In this document: one piece after another, positions 1 to 10,237 of the stretch
How positions within the stretch are numbered: the first letter of the stretch is position 1
How the letters are laid out: every line of letters starts with the position of its first letter
DNA from: Corynebacterium sp. MSK297
GTDB lineage: Bacteria > Actinomycetota > Actinomycetes > Mycobacteriales > Mycobacteriaceae
Direction of reading: 5' to 3'
DNA length: 64,000 nucleotides
Assembly (NCBI RefSeq): GCF_030232885.1
Contig: NZ_JASPGD010000003.1
Coordinates: 125,312-189,311, forward strand
Position numbers and translations under genes: made by a program
Notes under the pieces: generated by a model
What the model saw: only the letters and a program-made list of their open reading frames with translations
The model's database searches: none
What the model was told of the DNA's origin: nothing

Positions 1-345
1 ACTGAGGTTGATAAGTCTGGTAAGGATACTCCGAATGCTGAGCAGCCGAATAAGATTGCTGAGCACAAGGATATTAATGACGATAATCAGACTGTGATCT
101 CGAAGAAGGCTGACGATGCACCGAAGCATGACAGCCCAAAGAAGTCTAAGGAGTCGCAACCTAAGCAGCCTTCCGGCCCGAAGGACGCTGGTTCGAAGCC
201 TCAACCAGAACGTGCGACAAGCCCAGGTGTAACGCCGAAGGATGCGGGTAAACCACTCCCATCCAACGCCAAGCGAATTGACATCAAGTCGATTCCGTCA
301 GGTCCAACGACCCTGGCACCTGGTATGCCAACCTTTGTTGGATAA
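1..345 (+). CDS. C-terminal part of a low-complexity Lys/Pro-rich protein (5' end outside window)
   Basis: An open frame runs from the first base to a TAA at 343-345, so this is the last 114 codons of a longer gene. The visible part is almost entirely polar and disordered: many Lys, Pro, Ser, Asp and Gln residues with repeated PKD/PKK-type steps, and no recognisable domain or membrane segment. Such tails are common at the end of secreted or envelope-associated corynebacterial proteins, but the function cannot be read from this piece. A strong hairpin terminator follows 25 bases downstream, so transcription of this unit ends here. Confidence 0.7.
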   Translation, partial: TEVDKSGKDTPNAEQPNKIAEHKDINDDNQTVISKKADDAPKHDSPKKSKESQPKQPSGPKDAGSKPQPERATSPGVTPKDAGKPLPSNAKRIDIKSIPSGPTTLAPGMPTFVG

Positions 346-369
346 CCAATAAGGCCACTGCCTAACACA

Positions 370-406
370 AGCCCCGCTGAAGCTTGAAACCTTCAGCGGG
401 GCTTTT
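370..406 (+). terminator. Rho-independent terminator
   Basis: A perfect 13-bp inverted repeat (370-382 with 391-403, AGCCCCGCTGAAG / CTTCAGCGGGGCT) has an 8-base loop and is followed by a short T run. It directly follows the truncated gene at 1-345. Confidence 0.9.
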
Positions 407-542
407 GCCATGCCCATCCTTAGAATTCGCGTACTTTTGCATGGTTGGTTTTTAAAACTGTGGCGTGATATGTTTAGCGTCGTCTACGTCCCGCTTTAGG
501 TCAACGGGCCTACATCGATCTCGACTCCGTGAAGGTATTTTT

Positions 543-1373
543 ATGAGAAAACCCAAAATAAAACTAGTATCCATCGTTGCAGCTTTGGTAGCACTGATAT
601 CAGCACCTTCTGTCGCTCACGCGAGCCACGACCGTGGTGGGCAAGAGATGGTTACTTTTGGAGATTCCTTTACGGCCAACGGTGGTGCTACGGGTGATCG
701 GGCTGCTGTTAGTCCATACCTAGCGCCAATCCCGCGCTGTGCCAACGACAAACACAACTGGGCGCACCAAACTGCCCATAGGCTTGGACACAGCCTCGCA
801 GATTATTCCTGCAACGGCACCAGCTACAACCTAGCCCCATTCGTAACTCACGCGGTACTATCCGGAAATATCGGCCCGAACACCAAAGAAGTGGCCTTCA
901 TGTATGGGGGTCTGCAACCAGGAGCCGGGATTGATACCTTAGCTGGTATGGCCCTCCCCGATGGTCCACGGGCTTCGACCTACCGTGGACTGCTCGCCGC
1001 CCAGTTCGAAAAGATTCGTGCCGTAGCACCGAATGCCCGCATCACCATGGTGAACTACACCCCTATGACGGTCGATGACACCCTGTGTGTTGTCAACGAA
1101 GATTTCCTGAAACTCCCAGTCACCATTCCGGGTGTGACTGCTGCGGAAGAAGCATTCAACGCAGAGATTCTTCGGGCAGCTAACGCCTTGGGCGTCAATT
1201 CCATTGATCTGCATATGCAGGCAAAAACGCATGACACTTGCCAGCCAAACCCCGCCGAACGTTGGGCTGCGGCTGTCAATACACCGTCCGCACCGGCCGC
1301 TTTGCCAATGCATCCCACTGATGCCGGCCACACCGGCATGGCGCAGATTATCACGCGGGGGCTCCAGAGCTAG
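543..1373 (+). CDS. Secreted SGNH/GDSL-type hydrolase
   Basis: The protein has 276 residues. Residues 1-27 form a typical Sec signal peptide (basic start, hydrophobic core, AHA cleavage site). The mature protein opens with FGDSF (Ser42 in a GDS block) and closes with HPTDAGH (Asp260, His263), the spacing expected for the Ser and Asp-His parts of an SGNH hydrolase triad. Probable substrates are esters in the cell envelope or host lipids; this is inferred from the family. The ATG at 543 is chosen over upstream in-frame codons because it is preceded by GAAGG and starts the signal peptide. A terminator follows at 1434, so it is probably monocistronic. Confidence 0.8.
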   Translation: MRKPKIKLVSIVAALVALISAPSVAHASHDRGGQEMVTFGDSFTANGGATGDRAAVSPYLAPIPRCANDKHNWAHQTAHRLGHSLADYSCNGTSYNLAPFVTHAVLSGNIGPNTKEVAFMYGGLQPGAGIDTLAGMALPDGPRASTYRGLLAAQFEKIRAVAPNARITMVNYTPMTVDDTLCVVNEDFLKLPVTIPGVTAAEEAFNAEILRAANALGVNSIDLHMQAKTHDTCQPNPAERWAAAVNTPSAPAALPMHPTDAGHTGMAQIITRGLQS

Positions 1374-1433
1374 TCTGAGCTGCTTACAGGCCCCTGTAGC
1401 TCTTCGCCTCCGGCGTTGTCCAGCTGCACTACC

Positions 1434-1468
1434 AAACTGAGGACCACCAACGGTGGCCCTCAGTTTTT
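1434..1468 (+). terminator. Rho-independent terminator after the SGNH hydrolase
   Basis: AAACTGAGG (1434-1442) pairs with CCTCAGTTT (1458-1466), with a second internal stem CCACC/GGTGG, followed by a T run. Confidence 0.85.
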
Positions 1469-1509
1469 CATTTACGCGGCCGCGTATTATTCATGGCTAG
1501 ACTCGAGGT

Positions 1510-2409
1510 ATGGCATCCGACACTGAGACAGATCTACCAATCATCGACCTTGCAGAAACCGAAGGCTATATCGTCGACGACACCGACGAAGACGACCCAA
1601 CGCTTATCACCCCCAGCGGAAAAGCCGTCGAAACCTGGCGGGAAAATTATCCCTACGACGAGCGCATGAGCCGCGAAGAATACGAGCACACCAAGCGTGC
1701 GCTACAAATTGAGTTACTGAAATTCCAAAACTGGACCAAAGAAACCGGACAACGCCACATCATCCTCTTTGAAGGCCGCGATGCAGCCGGTAAAGGCGGC
1801 ACAATTAAGCGTTTCAACGAACACCTCAACCCCCGAGGTGCGCGCACAGTCGCACTAGAAAAGCCCTCGCCACGCGAATCCACATCCTGGTATTTCCAGC
1901 GCTATATCCAACACTTCCCAGCCGGTGGGGAGATGGTCTTCTTCGACCGCTCCTGGTACAACCGCTCCGGAGTGGAGCGCGTCATGGGCTTTTGTACTGA
2001 ATCCCAACACGCTGAATTCCTGCGGGAAGTCCCAATGCTAGAAAATATGATCCTGGGCTCCGGAATTTCCCTCACGAAGTTCTGGTTTTCAGTGACGAAG
2101 AAAGAACAACGCACCCGGTTCGCCATCCGCCAGATCGACCCCGTGCGCCAGTGGAAACTTTCCCCGATGGACCTGGCGTCGCTGAACAAATGGGATGATT
2201 ACACCAACGCCAAGGAAGAGCAGTTCCGTTACACGGACACCGAAGAATCACCGTGGATTACCATCAAATCCAACGACAAAAAACGCGGCCGTATCAACGC
2301 CATGCGGTATCTGCTCTCCAAATTCGAATACACGAACAAGGACCACGAAGTAGTCGGAGAACCAGACCCACTGATCGTCAAACGCGGCCGCGACCAGATC
2401 GGGGACTAG
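1510..2409 (+). CDS. ppk2: Polyphosphate kinase 2 (PPK2)
   Basis: The 299-residue protein transfers phosphate between polyphosphate and nucleoside diphosphates in the cytoplasm. The PPK2 core is clear: Walker A GRDAAGKG at residues 89-96, the basic lid region after residue 105, and Walker B FFDRSWYNR at 144-152. The acidic N-terminal extension (about 40 residues rich in Asp/Glu/Thr) lies outside the core. The start is supported by the gap after the preceding terminator. Which nucleotide it prefers cannot be told from sequence alone. It ends just before the convergent rhodanese gene. Confidence 0.92.
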   Translation: MASDTETDLPIIDLAETEGYIVDDTDEDDPTLITPSGKAVETWRENYPYDERMSREEYEHTKRALQIELLKFQNWTKETGQRHIILFEGRDAAGKGGTIKRFNEHLNPRGARTVALEKPSPRESTSWYFQRYIQHFPAGGEMVFFDRSWYNRSGVERVMGFCTESQHAEFLREVPMLENMILGSGISLTKFWFSVTKKEQRTRFAIRQIDPVRQWKLSPMDLASLNKWDDYTNAKEEQFRYTDTEESPWITIKSNDKKRGRINAMRYLLSKFEYTNKDHEVVGEPDPLIVKRGRDQIGD

Positions 2410-2418
2410 CGCTAAAAG

Positions 2419-2745
2419 TTAGCGCTCCATCGGAAGTTCGGCTTCTTCCCAGGCGAGCGTACCGCCAGCAACACTATAGGCAGTGGCACCGGTTGCCTGC
2501 GTGAGGTATTCGCAGGCCTTGGCAGAACGGCCACCGGCCTTACAAATGATGTAGACATCCTGGTCAGTGTTGATCTGGCTGGCATATTCTGCGAACTCGC
2601 TCAAAGGAAAGTTCACCGTGCCGATGGCATGTCCCGCGGCGTACTCGTCGCGTTCACGCACATCGATAAACTGTGCGTCGGCAGGAACCTCGCGCACAGA
2701 AACTTCGTTGACAGTTACTTCGTGCTTGGTACCTTCGTTGCTCAT
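2419..2745 (-). CDS. Single-domain rhodanese-like protein
   Basis: The 108-residue protein is a single rhodanese domain. It has the entry motif IDVRERDEYAAGHA near residues 27-40 and the active loop CKAGGRSA with catalytic Cys68, the pattern of a sulfurtransferase that carries a persulfide. It is cytoplasmic, with no signal peptide. It is convergent with ppk2 and separated from it by only nine bases. The physiological sulfur acceptor is unknown. Confidence 0.88.
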   Translation of the reverse strand: MSNEGTKHEVTVNEVSVREVPADAQFIDVRERDEYAAGHAIGTVNFPLSEFAEYASQINTDQDVYIICKAGGRSAKACEYLTQATGATAYSVAGGTLAWEEAELPMER

Positions 2746-2911
2746 GACACCAGCCTAGTGCGAAAGACTTGCTCTCGCGGTGTAACTGTGCGGTTACCGT
2801 CGGCCGCATGTAGCGGGCGCAGGTACCGGGTGTGGTTTGGTGGTGCGTGTGGCTGGTGGTGCGCCTGGTTGGCACTGCGGGTGGTCTGGTGGCGTTCGAG
2901 CCCGCGTCGGT

Positions 2912-3724
2912 TCAGTCCCACAACCGATGCCACAACCATGGTGGGCGCGCAAACGGTCGCTTACGCTTGGCAATGGCCCGCACGTGTTCCGCCACGAACT
3001 TCGGGTAATGGCTAATCGTCGTCGCAGTGTAATGCAGCGGTGTCCATCCGCGATGGACGGCATCGTTGAGTTTGTGGCGGTCCAACTCAAACTGGCGACG
3101 ATTTTCCGCATGGTGATAGGCAAAGCCGTCGACTTCGATGGCGATTTTGTAGTCCTTGAGTACCAGATCCCAGCGGTAAGGGCCGATCTTTACATTATTT
3201 CGGACTGTGAAATGCTGCTCTAGGGCGCGAGTGAGTTGACGCTCCGGCACGCTATCGGTGCCGATAATTGCGTGCTCGAGAGCGCGTTTTACTTGCTGCG
3301 GGAAACGACGGAATTCCTGCTTGTTCACGTGCAATCTCCGCTGCCCGTCTTTGCCGGAGTAAAAGGCCTCCAGGAAGGCGACGGCGTCGTCATGCGGCAA
3401 TGTTTCCACGGCTTGTAAAGGGTTGCAAACGCGCACTCCGTCCCAGTTCAGGGTCCCTTTCGGGCGGGCGCGTCGAGACGTGAAATACTCGCTTGGTGGT
3501 AGGGAAGACTCGCGCAGGACCTCCAACGGAAACTGCAGCGGCTCGTCTAAATGCTTGCACGCTGCGGACTTGCCGTCGAGTGCGCAGTCCGGCCACTGCT
3601 CGCTGATGACGCGCGCGAGTTGTTGCGGCGTCGGTTCTTCTGACAGGTAAAAACCGGTCGCGATCCGGACTGCGCCATGCTGTGTTGCTTTCCGTGCGGC
3701 GCGCTTCCCCCGATAAACGTGCAC
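2912..3724 (-). CDS. DUF559 (Vsr-like nuclease fold) domain protein
   Basis: The 270-residue protein has its C-terminal 110 residues matching the DUF559 pattern: a KIGPYRWDLVLKDYKIAIEVDG block followed by Tyr-His-His and a basic helix, resembling the very-short-patch-repair endonuclease fold. The N-terminal part is reminiscent of the AbiEi-like winged-helix region often found ahead of DUF559 in actinobacteria. The GTG start has a G-rich Shine-Dalgarno (GGGGGAA). These proteins are common singletons in Corynebacterium. A DNA-processing role is suggested by the fold but not demonstrated here. Confidence 0.75.
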   Translation of the reverse strand: MHVYRGKRAARKATQHGAVRIATGFYLSEEPTPQQLARVISEQWPDCALDGKSAACKHLDEPLQFPLEVLRESSLPPSEYFTSRRARPKGTLNWDGVRVCNPLQAVETLPHDDAVAFLEAFYSGKDGQRRLHVNKQEFRRFPQQVKRALEHAIIGTDSVPERQLTRALEQHFTVRNNVKIGPYRWDLVLKDYKIAIEVDGFAYHHAENRRQFELDRHKLNDAVHRGWTPLHYTATTISHYPKFVAEHVRAIAKRKRPFARPPWLWHRLWD

Positions 3725-3766
3725 TCGTGTTCCCCCGAAAGCTTGTGAATTTGCGTTTGTGGCGCC

Positions 3767-3820
3767 CTTTTACAAATAGTGGGTCTAAAACCCGGGTTTT
3801 TCGGTGCCTATTTGTAAAAG
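3767..3820. repeat. Nested palindromic intergenic element, copy 1
   Basis: Outer arms CTTTTACAAATAG (3767-3779) and CTATTTGTAAAAG (3808-3820) are perfect 13-bp inverted repeats. An inner perfect 14-bp palindrome AAAACCCGGGTTTT lies at 3787-3800. A related element with the same CAAATAG...CTATTTGTAAAA ends is found at 31096-31165, so this is a dispersed family rather than a local terminator. Confidence 0.8.
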
Positions 3821-3904
3821 AGCACCCTTTTGCCCGCCCACCGGCTCCGGACCGCCCCCGTCGGCCCGCGCCTACCGGCTCCGGCCAGCGAACCCCCGCC
3901 AGCT

Positions 3905-4381
3905 CTAACCCTTGTAGCGTTCGAGCGCCTCAGCGTGGATCTTTTCCGCCTCAGCCTTGTCGCCCCAACCGGAACCGGCGACTTCTTTGTTCGGCTCCAG
4001 GTCCTTGTAGCGGGTGAAGAAGTGCTCGATTTCGTCCTTGGTGTGCTGGTCCACGTCGTCGATGTCCTGGATGTGCGCCCAGCGTGGGTCGTCGACCACA
4101 GCCAACAGTTTGTCGTCGCCGCCTGCTTCGTCGGTCATCTTGAATACGCCGACGATGCGCGATTCCACCACCACGCCCGGGAACACTGGCTCCGGCAGGA
4201 TGACCAGCGCATCCAATGGGTCGCCGTCTTCGCCGAGGGTGTGGTCGATGAAGCCGTAGTCCGCCGGGTAGGCCATTGGGGTGAACAGGTAGCGGTCCAG
4301 GTAGACCTTGCCGGACTCGTGGTCGATTTCGTATTTGTTGCGGGAACCGCGTGGGATTTCAATGGTTACTTCAACGCTCAT
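3905..4381 (-). CDS. ppa: Inorganic pyrophosphatase (family I)
   Basis: The 158-residue soluble enzyme hydrolyses pyrophosphate to phosphate. The family I signature DGDPLD is at residues 52-57, preceded by [10 protein letters not shown], and a later DDPRW block supplies further metal ligands. Length is typical for actinobacterial pyrophosphatases. The start at 4381 is preferred over an upstream in-frame ATG because AAGGTGG lies at the right distance. It is divergent from dacB, as in C. glutamicum and mycobacteria. Confidence 0.95.
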   Translation of the reverse strand: MSVEVTIEIPRGSRNKYEIDHESGKVYLDRYLFTPMAYPADYGFIDHTLGEDGDPLDALVILPEPVFPGVVVESRIVGVFKMTDEAGGDDKLLAVVDDPRWAHIQDIDDVDQHTKDEIEHFFTRYKDLEPNKEVAGSGWGDKAEAEKIHAEALERYKG

Positions 4382-4621
4382 TGCATCCACCTTTCTGTAG
4401 TTGAGGTTCGTGTAGTCGGTACTTGTCAGCATCCTCAATCACTCTGGCAGCCGATCTTCTTCAGGCTTTCCGTCCGCCGGGCGCCCACCGAGCGATTGCA
4501 GTCGGTTTCCACTTTACCCGCCCAAGCCAATCACCCCGCCGCAGACGTGCCGCATGCTTGCACCCGGGATCGCGCGGTGATTCGCACTGATTCACACTGA
4601 TCCGCGCTAGAATCAACCGCC

Positions 4622-5962
4622 ATGAAGGTTTTCTGGTGGGTTTCGGTAGTCATCGCCGTCGTTGCTGTTGCTACTACCGCGACGGTCGGGGTGGCCTACC
4701 ACCAGGCTTATAGTGACGTGGAATCTGAGCCACCGTATGAGTTGGCACCCGCGGAGTTGCCGGTCACTCCCGTTGAGCCTTCGCTTGCCGACGACGGCAG
4801 CACCACAAGCCCAGCTGTTGGGTTCCACGCGCCGGTGATTGATGGCCAGCTGGGTGCGGCAGTGGTCGATCTGACTACGCAGGAAAGCGTCTATGAGCAC
4901 GATGCGCACCGGCAGTTAGTTCCGGCCTCGGCGACGAAGATTTTGACCGCGACTGCCGCTTTGGCCAGCATGGATCTGGATAAGCGCTTGCACACGGTGA
5001 TTGAACATGATGCCGGGAACGTCGTTATCCGCGCTGCGGGGGACGTGTGGCTCGATGATGCGGCGCTGGATGCGGCGGCCGCTGCGATTGGACACGCGGA
5101 TTCTGTGGAGATCGATACCAGCCTGTGGTCTGGGCCGACGCAAGCTGAAGGTTGGGATCCGGGGAATGTTGCCGACGGCTATATCGCGCCGATGGAACCG
5201 GCGATGCTCTACGGCGGGCGGATCGGCGCTACCAGCGGGGACGTGCCGCGTTCGACCACGCCCGCGCTGGATGTGGCCCAAGCACTGGCAGACCGCGTCG
5301 GTGCCAGCCACGTCGCTGTCAATGACCATGCTGCGCCGCTGCCAGCGGTGACTACCCTGGAATCGCCGATTCTGCGCGAGCGCTTGGAGTTGATGATCAA
5401 GCATTCCGATAATGTCATGGCAGAAGCCATTGCGCGTGAAACTGCGGTAGCCCGTGGTAGGCAATCGGTCTCGTTTACTGATGCCACCAGCTCGACCCTG
5501 GAGATTCTGCGTGAGATCGGCCTGGATACCGCGAATATGCAGATCAGTGATAACTCCGGGTTGTCCTCACAAAACCGATTGACCGCACAAGGGTTGTTGC
5601 AGTGCCTGCAGGTTGCAGCGCATGGTGCTGCCGGCGCGAACGTTGGGGGCGCGAAGGCTGCTGGCGTGAACGCTGGGGGCGTGGGTGAACCTGGTGCCAA
5701 CATCGGGGATTTGCGCAGCTTGCTCGATGTGTTGCCGGTAGCCGGTGGTGACGGCACGTTGGATGATCGCTACGCGGATCTTTCCGCTCGCGGATATGCG
5801 CGCGCGAAAACTGGCACACTGACGGATACCTCCGCCTTGGTCGGCATCGTGACCGGACGCAGCGGTCATACCTATGCCTATAGCTTGTTGGTCAACGACG
5901 CACCGATCCTTCCAGCGCGGGCGCAGCTCGACGAGTTTGTCTCCGCACTGCGGGAGTACTAA
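4622..5962 (+). CDS. dacB: D-alanyl-D-alanine carboxypeptidase/endopeptidase (PBP4 type)
   Basis: The 446-residue penicillin-binding protein of the S13 family acts outside the membrane to trim peptidoglycan cross-links. A single N-terminal membrane segment (residues 4-25) anchors or exports it. All three active-site motifs are present: SATK at 103-106, SDN at 262-264 and KTG at 396-398. An Ala/Gly-rich insert (about residues 334-361) with short repeats sits between SDN and KTG; it is not part of the catalytic core and is probably a surface loop. The stop TAA abuts the tilS ATG, so the two are translationally coupled. Confidence 0.93.
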   Translation: MKVFWWVSVVIAVVAVATTATVGVAYHQAYSDVESEPPYELAPAELPVTPVEPSLADDGSTTSPAVGFHAPVIDGQLGAAVVDLTTQESVYEHDAHRQLVPASATKILTATAALASMDLDKRLHTVIEHDAGNVVIRAAGDVWLDDAALDAAAAAIGHADSVEIDTSLWSGPTQAEGWDPGNVADGYIAPMEPAMLYGGRIGATSGDVPRSTTPALDVAQALADRVGASHVAVNDHAAPLPAVTTLESPILRERLELMIKHSDNVMAEAIARETAVARGRQSVSFTDATSSTLEILREIGLDTANMQISDNSGLSSQNRLTAQGLLQCLQVAAHGAAGANVGGAKAAGVNAGGVGEPGANIGDLRSLLDVLPVAGGDGTLDDRYADLSARGYARAKTGTLTDTSALVGIVTGRSGHTYAYSLLVNDAPILPARAQLDEFVSALREY

Positions 5963-7075
5963 ATGGGGGACTACCGCGTGCATAAGAACCTGTCTGCTTC
6001 GCGCGGCGGCAGCACACCGTTTTGGCCGCGGCGTTCGCCCAATTTCCTGCAGGTGCGCACCGCTCTGCGAGCTGCCATACAGCGTCAGCGCCAGGATCGT
6101 GCGCAATTCATCATCGCTGTCAGCGGCGGCCCGGATTCTTTAGCGTTGGCGGCAGCTGCGGCGGCGGAAAGACTCGACGCGTACGTAGTCAGCATTGACC
6201 ATGGCCTGCAAGAAGGCTCGCGGGAAGTCAGCGAGCGCGCGATCGCCCAGGTGCGCCAGTGGGGTTTGAATGGCCAGGTGGTGCCGGTGACTGTTGCGCA
6301 AGATTCAGCGAACGATTCAGTGAAAGAATCAGCGGAAAATGCAGCGGAACAATCCCTCGAAGCCGCCGCACGTCACGCGCGTTACCAGGCATTAGGCGAA
6401 ATCGCGGGCGACCGGCCAATCCTGCTGGCACATACCGGCGATGATCAAGCAGAAACCCTGCTGCTTGGCTTACTCCGCGGCAAGGCCAGTGCGATGCGGG
6501 AGATTTCTGATTATCAGGGGCGCACGTTGCTGCGCCCGTTGCTGCCGATCCGCCGCGCACACACCGTCGGCGCCTGCACAGAACTCGAAGTCGAGGCGTG
6601 GAATGACCCGCACAACGCGGATGTGGCTTTCCGACGCGTGGCCATTCGTCGGCGCGTGCTTCCGTTGTTGGATGAGATTGTCGGTGGAGACGCCAGCGCC
6701 CCGCTGATCCGTGCTGCCGAGCTGATCCGCGAAGACGACGACTATCTGCAGTCTCTGGCGAAGATGCCATCCGGATTCGCAGCCGGGCGGGGGCGCGAGG
6801 AAACGCCAACGAAGCAAAAAATTTCAACCACCGAGACAACACCTGAACCAACACCCGAGCCGCCGAGCCTGGAAATCACCGCACTGGGCCCTAGACCACT
6901 GGCGCGCCGGGCGATCGCGGAGTTCCTGCACCGTCATGGGGCGCAGGTCACGGCACGCACGCTAGCGGCTAGTATTGCGCTTATCGACGACTGGCACGGG
7001 CAAGGCGCTGTTTCTGTCGGTAACAGGTTGGAACTAGCACGCCAAGCTGGCAAACTGGTGCTATTACACAGCTAG
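5963..7075 (+). CDS. tilS: tRNA(Ile)-lysidine synthase
   Basis: The 370-residue ATP-dependent ligase converts C34 of tRNA-Ile(CAU) to lysidine so that it reads AUA. The PP-loop SGGPDS is at residues 54-59, followed by the SIDHGL and HTGDDQAETLLL blocks typical of TilS. A Pro/Thr/Glu-rich linker near residues 270-305 separates the N-terminal ATPase domain from the C-terminal substrate domain. The ATG follows the dacB stop codon with no gap. It precedes hpt as in most Gram-positive bacteria. Confidence 0.94.
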   Translation: MGDYRVHKNLSASRGGSTPFWPRRSPNFLQVRTALRAAIQRQRQDRAQFIIAVSGGPDSLALAAAAAAERLDAYVVSIDHGLQEGSREVSERAIAQVRQWGLNGQVVPVTVAQDSANDSVKESAENAAEQSLEAAARHARYQALGEIAGDRPILLAHTGDDQAETLLLGLLRGKASAMREISDYQGRTLLRPLLPIRRAHTVGACTELEVEAWNDPHNADVAFRRVAIRRRVLPLLDEIVGGDASAPLIRAAELIREDDDYLQSLAKMPSGFAAGRGREETPTKQKISTTETTPEPTPEPPSLEITALGPRPLARRAIAEFLHRHGAQVTARTLAASIALIDDWHGQGAVSVGNRLELARQAGKLVLLHS

Positions 7076-7230
7076 CTTGTCGACGCCACCCAGGCGTCGG
7101 CAAGCAGTACGTGATACAACAACTTCATCGGAGTTGCAGCGCCAGCCGTGCTGTCGCTTCGCAGTTCAACCACTCACAATTGCTCAACTACTCAACCGCT
7201 TAACCGCACAGCCTCATCGAAAGGCCGACC

Positions 7231-7842
7231 ATGGCAGATCACATTCACACCACGGTGGACAAATCCGTCGACGATAAATTCTACGACGTCCCGGAAAATC
7301 GCTACGGCAGCGATGTTGAATCGGTGCTGATCAGCGAAGAAGAAATCAAACAACGCATCAAGGCGCTCGCGGATAAGGTGTCCAAGGACTACGCGAGCGA
7401 TGATCTGCTGCTGGTATGCGTGCTGAAAGGCGCGGCGGTGTTTTTGACGGACTTCGCGCGTGAGCTGTCCATCCCGAGCGAGATGGAATTCATGGCTGTG
7501 TCCTCCTACGGCAACTCGACGACGTCGTCTGGTGTGGTGCGCATCTTGAAAGACCTGGACCGCGACATCGAAGGTAAAGACGTGCTGATCGTCGAGGACA
7601 TCATTGATTCCGGCCTGACGTTGTCCTGGCTGATGCGCAACCTGCGTAACCGCAATCCGAAATCGCTGAATGTGATCACCCTGCTGCGTAAACCAGAGGT
7701 CGTGACCGCGAAGCTGGATCTGTACGACGTCGGCTTCGACATCCCCAACGAATTCGTCATCGGCTACGGGCTGGATTACGCCGAACGATACCGCGACCTG
7801 CCGTATGTGGGCACGCTGCACCCGGACGTGTATTCGTCATAG
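7231..7842 (+). CDS. hpt: Hypoxanthine(-guanine) phosphoribosyltransferase
   Basis: The 203-residue purine salvage enzyme makes IMP or GMP from the free base and PRPP. The PRPP-binding signature [13 protein letters not shown] is at residues 118-130, with the VLKGA loop near residue 64 and the C-terminal [11 protein letters not shown] block. The start ATG has AAAGG about ten bases upstream. The 155-base gap before it holds one copy of the CGTCGGCAAGC word (7095-7105). It lies between tilS and ftsH, a conserved arrangement. Confidence 0.95.
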   Translation: MADHIHTTVDKSVDDKFYDVPENRYGSDVESVLISEEEIKQRIKALADKVSKDYASDDLLLVCVLKGAAVFLTDFARELSIPSEMEFMAVSSYGNSTTSSGVVRILKDLDRDIEGKDVLIVEDIIDSGLTLSWLMRNLRNRNPKSLNVITLLRKPEVVTAKLDLYDVGFDIPNEFVIGYGLDYAERYRDLPYVGTLHPDVYSS

Positions 7843-7954
7843 AACACAGAACGTAGAACATAAAACGCCAACCACACAGCGCGCACTGGGAACACACGCA
7901 CTGCGGACAACACGTGCACAGCGTATAAATATGTACTGCTCGTAATTAGGATTC

Positions 7955-10237
7955 ATGAAAAACAAACGCATTATTCAAATCGGAGCCGGCGCCGCCGTGC
8001 TTTTGATGCTGTTGTTCACCGTCACCCGGTTGAGCGACGACACCCGCCACTTCCTCGACGTAGAAACCTCGCTTGCGCTGGAGCAACTGCAGGAAGAAAA
8101 CGTCGACAAGGCGCAAATCGATGACCGCGAGCAAACGCTACGCTTGGAGCTGCGTGAGCCGATCACCGTCGACGAGCAAGAAGACGTCGATTCCGTGATT
8201 ACGCAATACCCAGCGCGCTCGGCCCCGGAAGTTTTTAACGCGGTGCAAGACGGCAACGTCGACGAGTATGACACGAACGTCACCAGCGACAGCTTCTTGA
8301 TGAGCATGCTGTCGTTCATGTTGCCGATGCTACTGCTGTTTGGTCTGCTGTTTTTCTTCCTCACCCGGATGCAAAAAGGCAGCATGCTGGGTATCGGCGG
8401 CAACAAAGCCAAAGAGCTCACCAAGGATATGCCCACCAACACTTTCCAGGATGTGGCGGGCGCCGACGAAGCCGTCGACGAGCTGCACGAGATCAAAGAT
8501 TTCTTGGAAGATCCCACCCGCTACCACGAATTGGGTGCGAAGATCCCGCGTGGTGTGTTGCTGTACGGCCCACCGGGCACCGGTAAAACCTTGCTGGCGC
8601 GCGCTGTTGCCGGTGAGGCAGGGGTGCCGTTTTATACGATCTCGGGTTCGGATTTCGTCGAGATGTTCGTCGGCGTGGGTGCTTCCCGTGTTCGTGATCT
8701 GTTTAAAACCGCCAAGGAAAACTCGCCGTGCATCATCTTTATTGATGAGATCGATGCCGTGGGGCGCCAGCGTGGTTCCGGTACCGGCGGCGGACATGAT
8801 GAGCGTGAGCAAACCCTGAACCAGATGCTGGTGGAAATGGATGGTTTCGGTGACCGCGAAGGCGTGATCTTGATTGCTGCCACCAACCGTCCGGATATCT
8901 TGGACCCGGCGCTGCTGCGTCCGGGGCGCTTCGACCGCCAGATCCCGGTGACCCCGCCGGATCTGAAGGGCCGCGAGGCGATCTTGCGCGTGCATTCCGA
9001 GGGCAAGCCGCTGGCCAAGCACGTTGATGTGACGCAGCTGGCCAAGCGCACTGCGGGCATGTCCGGTGCGGATCTGGCCAACGTGCTCAACGAAGCCGCG
9101 CTGTTGACCGCGCGTATCGCCGGTAACGTGATTACTGCCGACGCATTGGAAGAAGCCACCGACCGCGTCGTGGGTGGCCCGCGTCGTTCGTCCAAGGTGA
9201 TTTCCGAACAAGAAAAGAAGATCACTGCTTACCACGAAGGCGGTCACACCCTGGCGGCCTGGGCCTTGCGCGATATTGAGCGCGTGTACAAGGTGACCAT
9301 CCTGGCCCGCGGCCGCACCGGTGGGCACGCGATGACGGCCCAAGAAGACGACAAAGGCATGTACAACCGCGAGGAAATGTTCGCCCAGTTGGTCTTTGCC
9401 ATGGGTGGGCGCGCTGCAGAAGAACTCGTGTTTGGCACGCCGACGACGGGCGCGTCGAGCGATATTGAACAAGCCACCAAGATCGCGCGCGCGATGGTTA
9501 CCGAATACGGTTTTTCGCCGGCACTGGGCACCGTGAAATACGGCCAAGAACAAGGCGATCCATTCTCCGGCCGCGGTGGCGGTGGCACCTCGGGCTATTC
9601 CGAGCAGATTGCGCACACCATCGACCAGGAGCTGCAGTTCCTGCTGGATAGTGCGCACCGCAAGGCCTATTCGATTTTGGGTGAGCACCGCGATTACCTG
9701 GATAAACTCGCACTGAAATTGCTGGAGAAAGAAACCCTGCGGCGGCCAGATTTGGAAGCCATCTTCGACGGGATTGATCCGCAGCGCGTAGATATTTTTG
9801 ATACCGACGTGCGTTTCCCGCAGCAGATTGGTTTCGAGCCGGTGAAAACCCCAACGGAGTTGGCGAAAGAGCGTGGCGAGGAACCGCCGAAGCGTTTGTC
9901 GTTGCTGGAGGCGTCGTTGCTGGCTCGTGAGCGTCGGCAAGCAGCCCTGAAACAGGCGCAGAAGGAGGCTCCGAACGGTGGGCAGAAGGGAGAAACCTCT
10001 GGTGAACATGCTGTGGAGGAAGGTGAGATCGGATTGATCTTCGGGGAAAACAACGCCGTGGGCGTGACCGGGCTGCCGAAGCTGGAGGACGCCGAGCAGA
10101 CCGGAAAGCACCGCAAAGATGCCTCGGGCGAGAAACCGGGCGAGGATCAGGGTGACGAGTCCGGTGAAGACGGCGTGCAGCATAACGACGGCGTGCAGAA
10201 TAACAGCGAGCAGGGTAGGGAAAACAAAGATGACTAA
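7955..10237 (+). CDS. ftsH: ATP-dependent zinc metalloprotease FtsH
   Basis: The 760-residue membrane-bound AAA+ protease degrades misfolded membrane and regulatory proteins. Two membrane segments (about residues 7-24 and 115-137) flank a small external domain. Walker A GPPGTGKT is at 205-212, Walker [12 protein letters not shown] near 260-270 and the second region of homology follows residue 311. Zinc ligands are in HEGGH at 427-431. The tail after about residue 640 is long, charged and low-complexity (Gly/Glu/Asp/Asn), longer than in E. coli FtsH (about 645 residues). It overlaps the folE start by 8 bases. Confidence 0.97.
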   Translation: MKNKRIIQIGAGAAVLLMLLFTVTRLSDDTRHFLDVETSLALEQLQEENVDKAQIDDREQTLRLELREPITVDEQEDVDSVITQYPARSAPEVFNAVQDGNVDEYDTNVTSDSFLMSMLSFMLPMLLLFGLLFFFLTRMQKGSMLGIGGNKAKELTKDMPTNTFQDVAGADEAVDELHEIKDFLEDPTRYHELGAKIPRGVLLYGPPGTGKTLLARAVAGEAGVPFYTISGSDFVEMFVGVGASRVRDLFKTAKENSPCIIFIDEIDAVGRQRGSGTGGGHDEREQTLNQMLVEMDGFGDREGVILIAATNRPDILDPALLRPGRFDRQIPVTPPDLKGREAILRVHSEGKPLAKHVDVTQLAKRTAGMSGADLANVLNEAALLTARIAGNVITADALEEATDRVVGGPRRSSKVISEQEKKITAYHEGGHTLAAWALRDIERVYKVTILARGRTGGHAMTAQEDDKGMYNREEMFAQLVFAMGGRAAEELVFGTPTTGASSDIEQATKIARAMVTEYGFSPALGTVKYGQEQGDPFSGRGGGGTSGYSEQIAHTIDQELQFLLDSAHRKAYSILGEHRDYLDKLALKLLEKETLRRPDLEAIFDGIDPQRVDIFDTDVRFPQQIGFEPVKTPTELAKERGEEPPKRLSLLEASLLARERRQAALKQAQKEAPNGGQKGETSGEHAVEEGEIGLIFGENNAVGVTGLPKLEDAEQTGKHRKDASGEKPGEDQGDESGEDGVQHNDGVQNNSEQGRENKDD